Positions 24,900 to 37,485 of a stretch of DNA of 64,000 nt are shown here, piece by piece; within the stretch, counting starts at the first letter, position 1; each line of letters begins with the position of its first letter. A model generated the notes under the pieces. The model had not been told where the DNA came from, ran no database searches, and was given only the letters and a program-made list of their open reading frames with translations. The translations under genes and the position numbers were made by a program. This stretch comes from Sinotaia quadrata (taxonomy: Eukaryota > Mollusca > Gastropoda > Architaenioglossa > Viviparidae). The stretch spans positions 113,179,860 to 113,243,859 of the forward strand of contig CM054181.1 in assembly GCA_028829895.1 (NCBI GenBank), in the 5' to 3' direction.

Positions 24900-25530
24900 A
24901 AGAGAGAGTATAGAGAAAGGTAGAGAGAGGGACAAAAAGAGAAACAAGAGAACGAAAATCAAGAGTTAGACTAAATCAACTGACTCGTGGCTGACTGCCA
25001 GTATCAAATTTTGAACGCAGCAGTTTCGGTTCGTGACCTTTGCCGCTTTCAAACACCAGTGACTACGACAGCTACAAGCTGTTGCAGCTTGGCAATTGGT
25101 GATAATTCGGAGACACGATTACCGCTCGTTCGTTCACTTTAACAAATTAGCTGGGCTACCAAGGCAACGCGCGCTGTAACTGACACGCTAGCTCACACTG
25201 TCCTGCACTAGACAACGTGATAAGCAACGACATTAAGAAGTTGGCATCTCTCATCCTTACTGTATTAACCTTTTAGCCAGAAACTTAGCCCTGTACAACC
25301 GAAATACACTTCGCATCCCAATGAGAAAGTCTTTTCGCAATTATCATTCCTGATTAATTGCTACCCAAGACTATCATAATTGTATTCACTGACAAGGTTT
25401 GTTCCAGAGAGAGCGAGGGGTTGTGTTTGTTGGGGGGAGGGAGGGGCATTATGAGACCGACACAGTAGATTTTGTATGTTTGCCACGTGACAAGAAGTAA
25501 TCTAATCCACGAGGGAACAAGATGAGCCGG
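24900..25530. other. Unique noncoding segment
   Basis: No coding exon or RNA gene was recognised. Confidence 0.4.
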
Positions 25531-25534
25531 GTTT

Positions 25535-25780
25535 GCCATTTCTTGAGGATCAAACTGGACTGCACTTGCCATTTCTTGAGGATCAAGTGGACTGCACTTG
25601 CCATTTCTTGAGGATCAAGTGGACTGCACTTGCCATTTCTTGAGGATCAAGTGGACTGCACTTGCCATTTCTTGACGATCAAGTGGACTGCACTTGCCAT
25701 TTCTTGAGGATCAACTGGACTGCACTTGCCATTTCTTGAGGATCAAGTGGACTGCACCTGTCATTTCTTGAGGATCAATT
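25535..25780. repeat. 32-bp minisatellite
   Basis: About eight copies with GCCATTTCTTGAGGATCAAG and TGGACTGCACTT. It ends directly against the left arm of the inverted repeat. Confidence 0.95.
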
Positions 25781-26155
25781 GATACATGTGTTACTTGATT
25801 GATTGACCTATGAACTAATTGATTGGTTTATACTTTACGTCCAGTCTTAGAAGACTGACTTATTGATCGAACAATTTTGATCCATTGACACATTGGTGAG
25901 TGAGTGAGTGAATGATGCTTTTTATTAATTTCTACAGTCATTGATATTTTAATGATGTTATGTTGAGTGTAGCCTGTCAGGAGAATTTTATTTGCGATAA
26001 GCTCGGTGTCTATGACGTCATGACTGTTAAAAAAAACAAGAACAAAATCGGTGTTGATGAGTAACGACTGTGTCCTTCATGCTCACTTTCCTTGCGACTT
26101 GAAATTTCAGTGTCATTGTTTTTATTTCACTTTATTTTTTAAAAAATATGATCAT
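25781..26155 (+). repeat. Inverted repeat, left arm (~375 bp)
   Basis: Matches the reverse complement of 29301-29671 along its whole length with only scattered differences. Landmarks in order: GTTACTTGATTGATTGACCT, CGTCCAGTCTTAGAAGA, GGTGAGTGAGTGAGTGA, GACGTCATGACTGTT, TTATTTCAC and finally TATGATCAT. The family is unknown. Either the two arms are one structure's termini or two separate insertions in opposite orientation. Confidence 0.88.
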
Positions 26156-26204
26156 ACGCTGTGCTGTACTCTCTTGTCGCGTACATCGCAGACTATACTT
26201 TCAT

Positions 26205-26995
26205 CTCATTCATTCATCAACACACTCCCGTCTACTGCACATCCCAATCATTCATCAACGCACTCCCGTCTACTGCACATCCCAATCATTCATCAACGCA
26301 CTCCCGTCTCCTGCACATCCCAATCATTCATCAACGCACTCCCGTCTACTGCACATCCCAATCATTCATCAACGCACTCCCGTCTACTGCACATCCTAAT
26401 CATTCATCAACGCACTCCCGTCTAATGTACATCCCAATCATTCATCAACGCACTCACGTCTAATGCACATCCAAATTATATATCAACGCACTCCCGTCTA
26501 CTTCAGATCTCACTCACTCGTTACCGCATTCATATCTGTTTCAGATCTCATTAGCTTATTACTGCACTTACATCTACTTCAGATCTCATTAGCTTATTAC
26601 TGCACTTACATCTACTTCAGATCTCATTAGCTTATTACTGCACTCATATCTATTTCAGATCTCATTAGCTTATTATTGCATTCACATCTACTTCAGATCT
26701 CATTAGCTTATACTGCACTCACATCTACTTCAGATCTCATTAGCTTATTACTGCACACATATCTATTTCAGATCTCATTAGCTTATTACTGCACTTATAT
26801 CTACCTCAGATCTCATTAGCTTATTACTGCACACATATCTATTTCAGATCTCATTAGCTTATTACTGCACTCACATCTACTTAGATCTCATTAGCTTAAT
26901 ACTGCACTCACATTTACTTAGATCTCATTAGCCTAATACCGCACTCCCATCTAATAGAGATCTCATTAATTATTACCGCATTCACTTCTACTGCA
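26205..26995. repeat. 38-bp minisatellite with two subfamilies
   Basis: About 20 units of period 38 bp. Up to about 26490 the units carry CACTCCCGTCTACTGCACAT; after that they carry CACTCACATCTACTTCAGAT with ATTAGCTTATTACTG. Both types share the GCACTC....TCTACT..CA.ATC register, so this is one array with a subtype switch. Open frames in all three plus frames follow the left half. Confidence 0.93.
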
Positions 26996-26999
26996 GATC

Positions 27000-28085
27000 A
27001 TGAAAAGGTGACAAAAAGCACGCAGCTGCTGTTATTTTCCTGCAAAGATCCAACGTAGTCTATCGTATTGACTAAGATATTATAAAGTATTTACACAAGG
27101 CACCGTTACTGACGGCTCAGAGCTTTTCGTTCGAATTTCTAATCATTGATCTCTCTAGGTGCCCAAGGAGATGCTGTTTAAATCACGGTTTCTAAACAAA
27201 GAACAGACCCTGTTTGTGTTACTAGTCAGCGTAAAGAGAGGCTTTTTCAAACAGAAAATAGAGATTGGTTGATCTTGTAGTGAGATTAGTGTGTGTGAGT
27301 TGTGTTTGTACGTGTATGGGAGAGAAGGCGGGAGAGAGAGAGAAAAAAACTACTTAAAAGGAAAGGAGAAAAATCATCCAAAAGAAATAGATGGATTGAG
27401 AGTGAACAGCAAATAAAATGATGGTTAGGAAATGAGATAGCGAGAAAGAATAGTTTGTGAAGATATGAGGAGAACACAGAGAAAGAGAGTGTTTTGATAC
27501 TACTGCTATTACTACTACTACTACTTCTACTACTACTACACATACACAACCATGTATATATAATTATATATATCTACATATCCACACACATTTGTGTATG
27601 TATACCCCCCCATCCCCCCACATACTTATGTATTTATACCAACATAGATACACACACATATACACACACCACACCAAACAGCCATAGTCAAAGAGCTCTT
27701 TTATTAAATATCATACACTACATCGCATTACAGTCGACATTAATAACTCTCACATGAGTCAAAATGGCCACAAATCTCTGAAGCCCCTAACAAAGGAAGC
27801 AGCATAAAAGTCTCTAATAATTTTGTATCTGTGCAGAGTGAGACGCGTAAAATGAATTATCAAAATTAACTATGTGACCGGATTATAAGTGTCTTCAGAT
27901 TGCTGATAACTATCCCATATCAACCACATTAAGGTTTACTGACACATTCTGTACATGCAGCGAGGGAAAAATCAAGAGAAGTCAAAAACAGAATTTGCGT
28001 AACTAAAGAGGTTTTTGTTTTTTTTATTAAATGCAGAATGTTCCAGCACAACTGAAAAAATCATCACGACTCACAACTCTGTGGA
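27000..28085. other. Noncoding interval inside the inverted-repeat spacer
   Basis: Contains an imperfect (ACT)n at 27497-27541 and CA/TA-rich microsatellite-like DNA at 27542-27690. No gene was recognised. Confidence 0.45.
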
Positions 28086-28089
28086 TAGA

Positions 28090-28480
28090 ATGCTTTTGAG
28101 TCGAATTGCCAACCATTCAGCTTACAATGTCGGTCTTTATCGTGCATGTTATAGTTGAATTGCCAACCACATAAGTTACAATGTCGATCGCTATCGTGCA
28201 TGTTATAGTTGAATTGCCAACCACATAAGTTACAATGTCGGTCTTTATCGTGCATATTTTAGTCAAATTGCCAACCATATAAGTAAGTTACAATGTCGGT
28301 CTTTATCGTGCATATTTTAGTCAAATTGCCAACCTTATAAGTAAGTTACAATGTCGGTCTTTATCGTGCATATTTTAGTCAAATTGCCAACCATATAAGT
28401 AAGTTACAATGTCGGTCTTTATCGTGCATATTTTAGTCGAATTGCCAACCATAAAACCTTCAATAACGGTCTTTATCGTG
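28090..28480. repeat. 54-60-bp minisatellite
   Basis: About seven copies with GAATTGCCAACCA, GTTACAATGTCGGTC and TTTATCGTGCAT. Units grow by an extra TAAG from the fourth copy on. Confidence 0.92.
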
Positions 28481-28945
28481 TACGTTAAAGACATTTGAGC
28501 GGAGATAAGAAACCAGGCTGAGCAAGCCCACGCCGTTTGATGACGTCATTTGTTAGAATTCCTGCTGAAGCACCGTTAATGGATAAAGTTAGTGGCAGAT
28601 ATCGAACAGTCGATCGTTAAATTGGCGTGCTTCAAAACTATGTGGATTTGCCTGTAAAGAAGATGAAGATACTGACGTTGAGAACAGTCTTAATAGATCA
28701 TATGATAAGTATTAACTTCTGCGAAAGTGTAGGGTTGGATTTATTGCTTAGGCAACCGACTGATTTAGAACTATCCAGTCCCCTTGTATCATGATGCCCC
28801 TGTGGATAGGATATTTATACGTTAAGTACACTCGTTAAACACACGTTACGCACCCACAATGGATGGCATGCAGGAGACTAGTGAACAAATAACGGCATAA
28901 CTGACAGAAATGATATATAAGGGCCTGCAGTATTTACATTGCTTG
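28481..28945. other. Unique noncoding segment
   Basis: No recognised gene. A perfect TGACGTCA lies at 28541-28548. Confidence 0.4.
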
Positions 28946-28949
28946 TTAA

Positions 28950-29118
28950 GTCCTGGTGGTCCTGGTGGTCGTGGTGGTCATGGTGGTTATGGTGGTTATG
29001 GTGTCATGGTGGTTATGGTGTCATGGTGTCATGGTGGTTATGGTGTCATGGTGTTTATGGTGGTTAAGGTGTCATGGTGGTTATGGTGTCATGGTTTCAT
29101 GGTGGTTAGAATGGTTGC
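28950..29118. repeat. GGTGGT-rich short tandem repeat
   Basis: Irregular tandem copies of CATGGTGGTTATGGTGT-type units. The Gly- or Val-rich open frames here arise from it. Confidence 0.9.
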
Positions 29119-29212
29119 AGTTGTCCTGTAATAAGAACACAGAAACTATTTCATGTGTTTCAGGATGCATCAGGAGTAACTGGAGTAAAGTTACTCGACA
29201 TTACTTTACATC

Positions 29213-29218
29213 ACACGC

Positions 29219-29300
<82 letters not shown>
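29213..29300. repeat. Compound (GT)n(AT)n(GT)n microsatellite
   Basis: GT run, short TATATA run, then a longer GT run ending directly at the inverted-repeat right arm. Confidence 0.97.
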
Positions 29301-29302
<2 letters not shown>

Positions 29303-29671
29303 TCATATATTTTTAAAAAAAGTGAAATAAAAATAATTACACTGCAATTTCAACTCGCAAGGAAAGTGATCATGATGGACACAGTCGTTTTACTCATCTA
29401 CACCGATTTTTTTTAACAGTCATGAAGTCATAGACACCGAATTTAACGCAAATAAAATTCTCCTGACAGGTTACACTCAACATATCATCATTAAAATATC
29501 AATGGCTGTAGACAGTGATATAAAGCATTACTCACTCACTCACTCACCAATCTGTCAATCGATCAAAATTGTTCGATCAATAAGTCATTCTTCTAAGACT
29601 GGACGTAAAAGTAGAAACCAATCAATCAATCAATTAGTTCATAGGTCAATCAATCAAGTAACAGAGATATC
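29301..29671 (-). repeat. Inverted repeat, right arm (~371 bp)
   Basis: Reverse complement of the left arm at 25781-26155. It lacks a short AACAAGAAC segment present in the left arm, has GAAGTCA in place of the GACGTCA, and has one extra ATTGATTG unit. The spacer between the arms is 3145 bp and consists mainly of tandem arrays. Confidence 0.88.
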
Positions 29672-29863
29672 AATCGAAAAAATTGATAATTTAATAAACA
29701 GATTTTGATTTAACTTAGGTTCTATGAACAATACTTCTTAATTAACCTGCCTTTGTGACTACTACTTATTATGTATCAATATTTGATAAACTTGTATGTT
29801 AAATACATTTTTATTATTTCCACTTCCACTTCTTTATTCAGCAAGAAGGATGTATGCAAACGC

Positions 29864-29884
29864 TCGGGGGGGGGGGGGGGGGGG
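29864..29884. repeat. Poly(G) tract
   Basis: About 20 consecutive G, able in principle to form a G-quadruplex. Homopolymers this long are also common assembly error sites. Confidence 0.8.
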
Positions 29885-30442
29885 CTTGATTGTAATTATG
29901 TTAAAATTTCAGACAAATAGCATATTTTAGGATGTGTTCCCCTGAGATGAGAGTGTGTGGGCCAGAATTTCTACCGATCAAGAGGCGTTCGAGCTTACAA
30001 GTTGGGATAGGAATTCTGACCCAGTAACACTCGAGACAAAGTGGAGATAAAATTAATTAACAGTTACTTTCTTTGAGGCCTGACCGAATTTCTCTGCCTG
30101 CAAAGTATGAAGATGGGCGGGATTAAGCAGATTAGGGTTTGAGTAGGATAATCTGTTAAACAGCCCATCACAGTATCCTGTATGTATATAGCTACAGATA
30201 CTCATAACTGCTGAACTGGTAATTTTTATTACATATCTGACAAATGTTCCCATCTGACTTGTAACAACTTTCTGATTCACTATGTAGCATATGACATCAA
30301 ACACTGTCACTACAGTCGAGACTGAAAGTTAACTGAGTGAACACCAGGCTGCCTAGTGAATAATTGGATGTCTTATGACTTATGGCAACCTGTAACTTTG
30401 CCTAAGGCTACTTTTGCTGTCATGTCTTGTTGTCTACCGCAC

Positions 30443-30501
30443 TGACGTCATGTCTTGTTGTCTCCCACACTGACGTCACGTCTTCTACCGCACTGACGTC
30501 A
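30443..30501. promoter_or_regulatory. Cluster of three CRE-like palindromes
   Basis: Perfect TGACGTCA at 30443-30450, 30471-30478 and 30494-30501, each within a repeated GTCTTGTTGTCTACCGCAC context. The cluster is probably a short tandem duplication (28 and 23 bp). No transcription start is visible, so a regulatory role is unproven. Confidence 0.4.
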
Positions 30502-30783
30502 CAATACGAGACATAATGCTGTACAGTTATTAAATTTTTGAGTCAATCTTTGTTCGCTGTACAAGATGCACGCACCACAATCACACCGGCCGTCCACGCC
30601 ACTGCGTCTCCATACAATACTGTACACCGTGTATTCAGGGGTGATTTTTTTTTGTTTTGTTTACAAAATATTCAACACACAGCTTGTAATTTGCATGTTA
30701 ATTTTTTTAAATGTAAAGCTATATCTACCTAGAGAATTCACTGACAGATTAAGTAAATACACGTACTTGCACACATGCAATAT

Positions 30784-30817
<34 letters not shown>

Positions 30818-31977
30818 ACACAGAGTATAACCACTCAACACACTAAATATTACATGAACAATTAATTTGCTTTTTTTTTGATTCAATATAAAATTACCGC
30901 TCAATGATAATTAAAAAATAAATTTGAACTTCTCTATTCTCCCATGTTGGACAAAGGTTGCTAAGTGCGTTTATTTATTTCAGTTGACCTTTCATGATTA
31001 TGCCCGTCACGTATCAACAAACATGAAGCTGGCCGGCCTATTGACAGTCGCAACCTGAACTGAATGTTCTATTAATTTCCCTTTCAAGGATAACTTCCCT
31101 TGTCCTATTGACAAGTCCCGAACGCAAGGAAATAAGCTCATGACAGCCAACGCCTTACCATGCGAATGTTTGAAAATGATGCGAAACCGAACAAAGATTT
31201 GGAATAAAAAGAAAATAAAGGAAAAACATTTTCAGTTTTCAGATATAAAAATGTAACTTACAAGCAAAACAGAAACATCTTTTATTTTTCATTTTAGTAA
31301 ATAAAAAAAAATAAGCACATTATTCATAAAACATACAACCTGTATTACCATTTTTGTATCTAATAGAATAGGAAGGAAAGAAAACGCAGAAGCAAATTCA
31401 ATTCAATAAATCGAGGTCACGGTCAAAAGGCGGCCTGATCTCTCTCCAGTTCAAGTAAATACATGTATAAGACCCACTTTTGTCAAATAAGTAGATGTTT
31501 GAAAATGGCCTTAAGCATTTAAAAAAAAATTAATTATGATTTGCTAAACACATGTTTTACGTTTAATATTCAGACGGGGTGGTTTTAATAAAGTGAGCAT
31601 TTACTACCAAGCAGAAAAAGAATAGGGCGAACACTCGTGTTTGTGCAGTCACAGCACAAAACTGCTTCCCTGCTGTGACGTCGATTGAATTTCACGAAGG
31701 AAATGATAGGTGCAGGCAACTTTCAAATACAGACTTGTCAAACCGTGTTGGAGGCGCACTTTTGTTCTTTTATTTTGTTATAGTCATGAGGTAGAATTAC
31801 TGGTTTCAAATCACCGATCTGAGAAATCTCTAGGAATGGTGTTAATGGCTACTGTGGAATAATGGAGGGGAACCATAAGTAGATGTTTCTGAGTTAATAA
31901 TTCTCTCTCTTTCTCTCTTTCTCTCTTTTCAGATGGAGTAATGGAACTCTAAATAGAAGTTTGAGCTTGTGTGAGTG

Positions 31978-31978
31978 A

Positions 31979-32034
<56 letters not shown>
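31978..32034. repeat. (GT)n microsatellite
   Basis: About 27 GT units after a GAGTGAGTGAGT lead. Confidence 0.96.
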
Positions 32035-32036
<2 letters not shown>

Positions 32037-33284
32037 TTGTGGATTTTAACGATTAATTCATCTATTAATCGTTAAAAATTGTAATCGATTAAAATATTTT
32101 TATTCCATTACATTTTCCATTAAAAGTTTGCCTGGGGTTAAGATTTCACTCCGGTAAATATCTAATTTTCATAAAATATATTATAAGAAAAAAATGGCTA
32201 TAGTGTCAACAAAATGTGAGCGTGTCTACTACGTCACAATGTCACAATGCTCGGCTGTCGTTGAGGCTGCTTGAAATAGTTTACGAAATTATAAATACAG
32301 CTCTTTACATCTTGTAACCGTTCCTTTTGATGAGTGTGTGTGCGTGTGTGTGAGGGGGTAGGGGGAGCGGCGGGAGGGCGAAGATTTTCAGGACGATATG
32401 GAGAGTATAGTTTATAAATTTAGGAAAATTTACCTTTAGAATTAATACCTTTTGCTCATTTGTCTAATTGTTCGATTTAAATCGATTAATCAGTGATTAA
32501 ATTACATTCGATTAATTGTATATTATCTTTTTAAACTAGTACCAGCCATTTTATATATATATATATATATAATTTTTATTATTTCACTGACAAGACTTAA
32601 TACAACCTTTCATTACTAGATATGAAAAGTGACTTGGTCTATTTTTAACTGATTATAGATAGAGAGAAGATCATATTACGTGTCACAATGCGTGTGACAA
32701 GAAAAAATACACCACACTTCACAGAAAGAATCGTGTGACATTATAGCCTATCATGTAACAATAAAGAATGTGCTTATAATATGGAATACTAATATTATAA
32801 GCACAGCATATTATGTCATAGTAAAGAATTTCCCTCAAACTTCAAACAGACGCCGAAGAAAGCGAAATAAACGGAAATCAACAGAAAAGCAGCCTTACAT
32901 TTATTTATCAGCGTTAACTAGAGTGAAAATTACATAGAAATACCATTGCATATATCGATGTGCTGAGAGAAACACTCAGATAATAAAAAAGCACCACCAC
33001 CCCCCAAACAAACAAACAACAACAAAAAAAAATCAGAACAATACCCAAGCATTCATGTCAAACTGATTGAATATTGATTTCATGCTTCAGTGAATCCACG
33101 GGCATGATCGCCTAAGTGAGCTGTGCAGCAGGAATTGAAATCACGTTCTAAGCCCTTCAATTTTCTGTTCTTCCTGATGGGGGAAATCCTTGCTTTTAGG
33201 ATAGTATTGGCACTACTGCTTGAAATAAACAAGTTGAAAATTTCTGTTAAAAATAGTTACGGAACTGTACAGAATTACTTCATG

Positions 33285-33505
33285 TTTGTGCTTACGTCAG
33301 TCAACCAGTCACTCTACTTCAGGAGCATTCGCTTACCATTTGGGGTTAGTGAGTCGTTCTTTCAGACACGTCAGTCAATTAGTCACTCTACTTCAGGAGT
33401 ATTCGCTTACAATTTGCGGTTAGTGAGTCGTTCTTTCAGACACGTCAGTCAATTAGTCACTCTACTTCAGGAGTATTCGCTTACAATTTGGGGTTAGTGA
33501 GTTGT
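33285..33505. repeat. About 76-bp minisatellite
   Basis: Three copies with CTCTACTTCAGGAGTATTCG and TTAGTGAGTCGTTCTTTCAG. A 124-codon frame runs through it but has no known domain. Confidence 0.9.
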
Positions 33506-33639
33506 TCTTTCAATCAGACGCAGCAGCTTTCGTTCTCAGAAGCAATTCACTCCACATCTGAACTTACAAAGTCACACAAACGCTACAAACAGGTTGAAGT
33601 CCCCCTCCTTAATATAATCAGCGCTAGGCATAGCCTTCT

Positions 33640-33830
33640 CCCTAATCAGAATAATCCACATCCTAATCATAGTCCACACACTAATGATAACCCACGCCCT
33701 ATCATAACCCACGCCCTATCATAACCTACACCCTAATCAAAACACACGCCCTATCATAACCTACACCCTAATCAAAACCCACAGCCTAATCATAGCCCAC
33801 ATTTTAATCATAACCCACACTCTGTTCATT
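33640..33830. repeat. 16-18-bp degenerate minisatellite
   Basis: About ten irregular copies of CCTAATCATAACCCACAC-type units. Confidence 0.85.
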
Positions 33831-34712
33831 ACATGGATAGTAATGAATACAGTGGAGCAGCATCATTACATGTATCTGTAAGTCTCTTTAAACGTCATGC
33901 ATGCACATTTGCCTCTGCAAATGTCATACTGACAGCTGTCTGTAAACAAGACACACCGAAATCAATCTCTAAAAACATTTTGCACTGACGTATGTCCTTA
34001 TAGTCGTCAGACCCTCTTGACTAAAATGAACGCCACACTCAGACATGTTTCTCTATAAAAGTAATTTAATGACACGCCTGTCTTTCAACATGTCAGGCCA
34101 TGTACACACAACTTGGAAAAACACCATTCACAAACACACTTCTTAATAAACGACATTGATACATACCTCTAGAAACGTCACACGCTGGAATAACGTGCAC
34201 TATCTCTTGGCTTATAAACCTCACACACCGACACACGTATCTGTAACTATCGAACATCGTCTCTATGAAGATCACACACACACCTCACTGAAGTTACACA
34301 CGCATATATATCACACCCACATTTCTATAAACGGCAAATACACGTGCATCTATATAAATGTCAAAGATTTTCTTTTTATCCTATATATGTCACAAACTTT
34401 TGTCTATAAACTATTACTACAATATCAATCAATATAATGTTCACGTCTCTGTGCACATCGTTCGTAGACCTCGCTAGAAACGCCACAGGCATCTCTATAA
34501 ACTTCACTAACGTGTCTGTGTAGATGTTACTCACTCGAATCTTTTAACATTCGTCTTAATAACGAGATACATAAGCCATCCATATAACCATCATTTACTT
34601 TTATTCCTCTCATAAATGACTTACGGTGGGTCGCTAGGCAAATATTTTTCTAAAGTTTGGGTCGCGAGCATAAAAAGGATGGGAAGCACTGCTGTGAACG
34701 TAGACCCCCAAA
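33831..34712. other. Noncoding interval
   Basis: Loose CACAC-rich sequence between 34.1 and 34.35 kb. No gene was recognised. Confidence 0.45.
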
Positions 34713-34714
34713 AT

Positions 34715-35035
34715 AGATCACTGGCCCATACTATTAGTCAGATGGAGTAGTTTAAAATGGCCCATACTATTAGTCAGATGGAGTAGTTTAGAAATGGCAC
34801 ATACTATTAGTCAGATGGAGTAGTTTAGAAAGGGCCCATACTATTAGTCAGATGGAGTAGTTTAGAAATGGCCCATACTATTAGTCAGATGGAGTAGCTT
34901 AGGAGTGGCCCATACTATTAGTAAGAGTTTAGTAGTGGCCCATACTATTAGTCAGATGGAGTAGCTTAGGAGTGGCCCATACTATTAGTCAGATGGAATA
35001 GGTTAGAAATGGTCCATACTATTAGTCAGATGGAG
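34715..35035. repeat. 36-bp minisatellite
   Basis: About nine copies with GGCCCATACTATTAGTCAGA and TGGAGTAGTTTAGAAA; one unit near 34925 is shortened. Confidence 0.95.
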
Positions 35036-35439
35036 TCGCCATTTGGCCATCAAATAAAGTAGATAATGTGGCATATTCAGTATAGAAGTCAATGATGTAC
35101 ACCACTGAGCTGTACTGATAGACAGATAGAGAGCTCAGTGGTGTAGACTGAAGTGACACATTCAGTATAGTTATCGATGGAATAGACTGAAGATAATACA
35201 TTTGGTACAGTATTTGAATGGAGTACATTTAAGTGGCACATTCAACATAGTCAAAAAAAAGTCAAAGCTGATATAGTTGAACCAACACACACAATGGTAA
35301 TTTTTAAAGGGCAAACAACTCAGAATAAAAAATAACCGTCTCTACCAAGTTAGGAAAAAACAACTTAACAGAAAATCAGTTATCTATTTCTTTCTCTATC
35401 CATGTTATGTGTACGTATGTAGCAACAACATACACACAC

Positions 35440-36229
<790 letters not shown>

Positions 36230-36234
36230 CCCCT

Positions 36235-36840
36235 TTATTATTATTATGCCTCTTTCTATGACTTCTGTTTGACTATCGGTTGTGATCCAAGGTCTTCGAT
36301 TCTGGGAGATCCAAGGTTTTACAGAGGATGTGGGCACTTCCTAGGAGCACTGCTTGAGTAGTGGGGCGAGTCTGTGGTTTCCAGGAAGTTTATTCAGATA
36401 GCTTCCAACTCAGAAGTTATGTTCCCCAAGGTTCCTATCAATACAGGTATTACTTCTGCTTTTACATTCCACAGTCTCTGAATTTCTAATCTGAGGTCTT
36501 GGTATTTATCTATTTTTTCTCTTTCTTTTGTTTTTATGTTTCTATCACTTGGAACAGCGACATCAATGATTGTTACTGTTCTGTTGGACTTATTGAGAAC
36601 TACAATGTCTGGTCTTCGTGCAGGAATCACCCGATCTATTCTTATCTCGAAGTCCCAGAGTATTTTGACTTCTTTTGTTTCGGTGACTGCTTCTAGGTTG
36701 GTGCATCCATGCTCTTCTGGGGGTTTTATGCCATAGTTCTCACACAGGTTTCTATGTATGAGTTTTGCCACTTCGTTGTTTCTTTTGCCGCTAATGGTTT
36801 TATATTTTTTGTCACGCAAAATGGGCATATATTACTACAC
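36235..36840 (-). mobile_element. Non-LTR retrotransposon fragment with restriction-like endonuclease (R4/Dong/NeSL-like), 5'-truncated
   Basis: Contains the C-terminal part of ORF2 of a site-specific-type LINE. The intact part (36394-36828) ends in TAG-free coding up to a stop after SELEAI. A second reading in another frame, at about 36300-36360, gives VLLGSAHILCKTLDLPES, the family's usual C-terminal tail, so the copy is frameshifted. Next to the 3' end the minus strand has ATAATAATAATAAAG, a trinucleotide tail typical of this group. The reverse transcriptase domain is missing, so it cannot be autonomous. Confidence 0.85.
36394..36828 (-). pseudogene. Restriction-like endonuclease domain of non-LTR retrotransposon ORF2
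   Basis: 144 codons. Seen: a region with EVAKLIHRNLCENYGI, then RPDIVVLNKSNRTVTIIDVA followed by VPSDRNIKTKEREKIDKYQD. The order PD...ID.AVP...EK..KY is the PD-(D/E)XK-like active-site block of the endonuclease that nicks target DNA in R2/R4/Dong/NeSL elements. The CCHC knuckle that should precede it is largely absent, which fits 5' truncation. The Met is simply the first in the fragment and not a real start. Naming a particular clade would need a tree. Confidence 0.85.
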
Positions 36841-37485
36841 GTTTACAGTATTTATTGATAAAAGCAAAGATATATGAATATTTAAGTCCCCACCTCCTGT
36901 GGTGATCAGGTCTAAATGCTAAATTGGCACCATCTGGGGTTGTTTTCTCCTCCCCCCCCCCCACGGACTGAGAATTCTTTAAAGCGCATTAAACGAAACG
37001 ACTTTAAAAGAATTGAAATGACATCGACTTAGAAGAAAAAAGGTGTGTGTATGGGTATTCATTTCAGTTACTGACACTAAACAAAGTTCATGCAAACGTC
37101 CTAAGCTGAAATCACGGATCAGTTTTAGAAGGGTAACTTACCACGACTTTTGAGGCCCTCCAACCCCCTCCACATTCCAATCTGAAAAGTACTGAAACGC
37201 GACCTTCACACCCTCCAAAAGGTTCTTTTGTCTCCTCTAGACTTTTAAACTCCAAGTGAAATTTGTTTTACTTTTCTAAATCAATGGGACTGGTTTATAT
37301 TCCCCCAAAACGGATAACTCTAAACTCTAATTAAATTAAATACTGAAAGTTAAAGTACTAGAATATGTTGATTCCTTTATTAAAATATAACTAAAACAAA
37401 CTTGCGCTGAATTCAGACGACACACACTAGAACCTAGATTAAACGTGTTTGATTATATAATTCGTTAGTCATTCCATTCTTCTAA
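36841..37485. other. Unique noncoding segment
   Basis: A C-rich tract lies near 36948-36962. No exon was recognised. Confidence 0.4.

Larger units (their letters stand above)
29672..33285. other. Noncoding interval
   Basis: Contains a G20 tract near 29864-29884, a CRE-like cluster at 30443-30501, (CA)n at 30785-30814, (CTCTTT)-type repeats near 31902-31930, (GT)n at 31978-32034 and (AT)n near 32553-32571. No gene was recognised. Confidence 0.45.

Noticed and set aside
33123..33497. 124-codon frame with a hydrophobic start
   Set aside because: Its second half is the 76-bp tandem repeat and the first half has no family resemblance.
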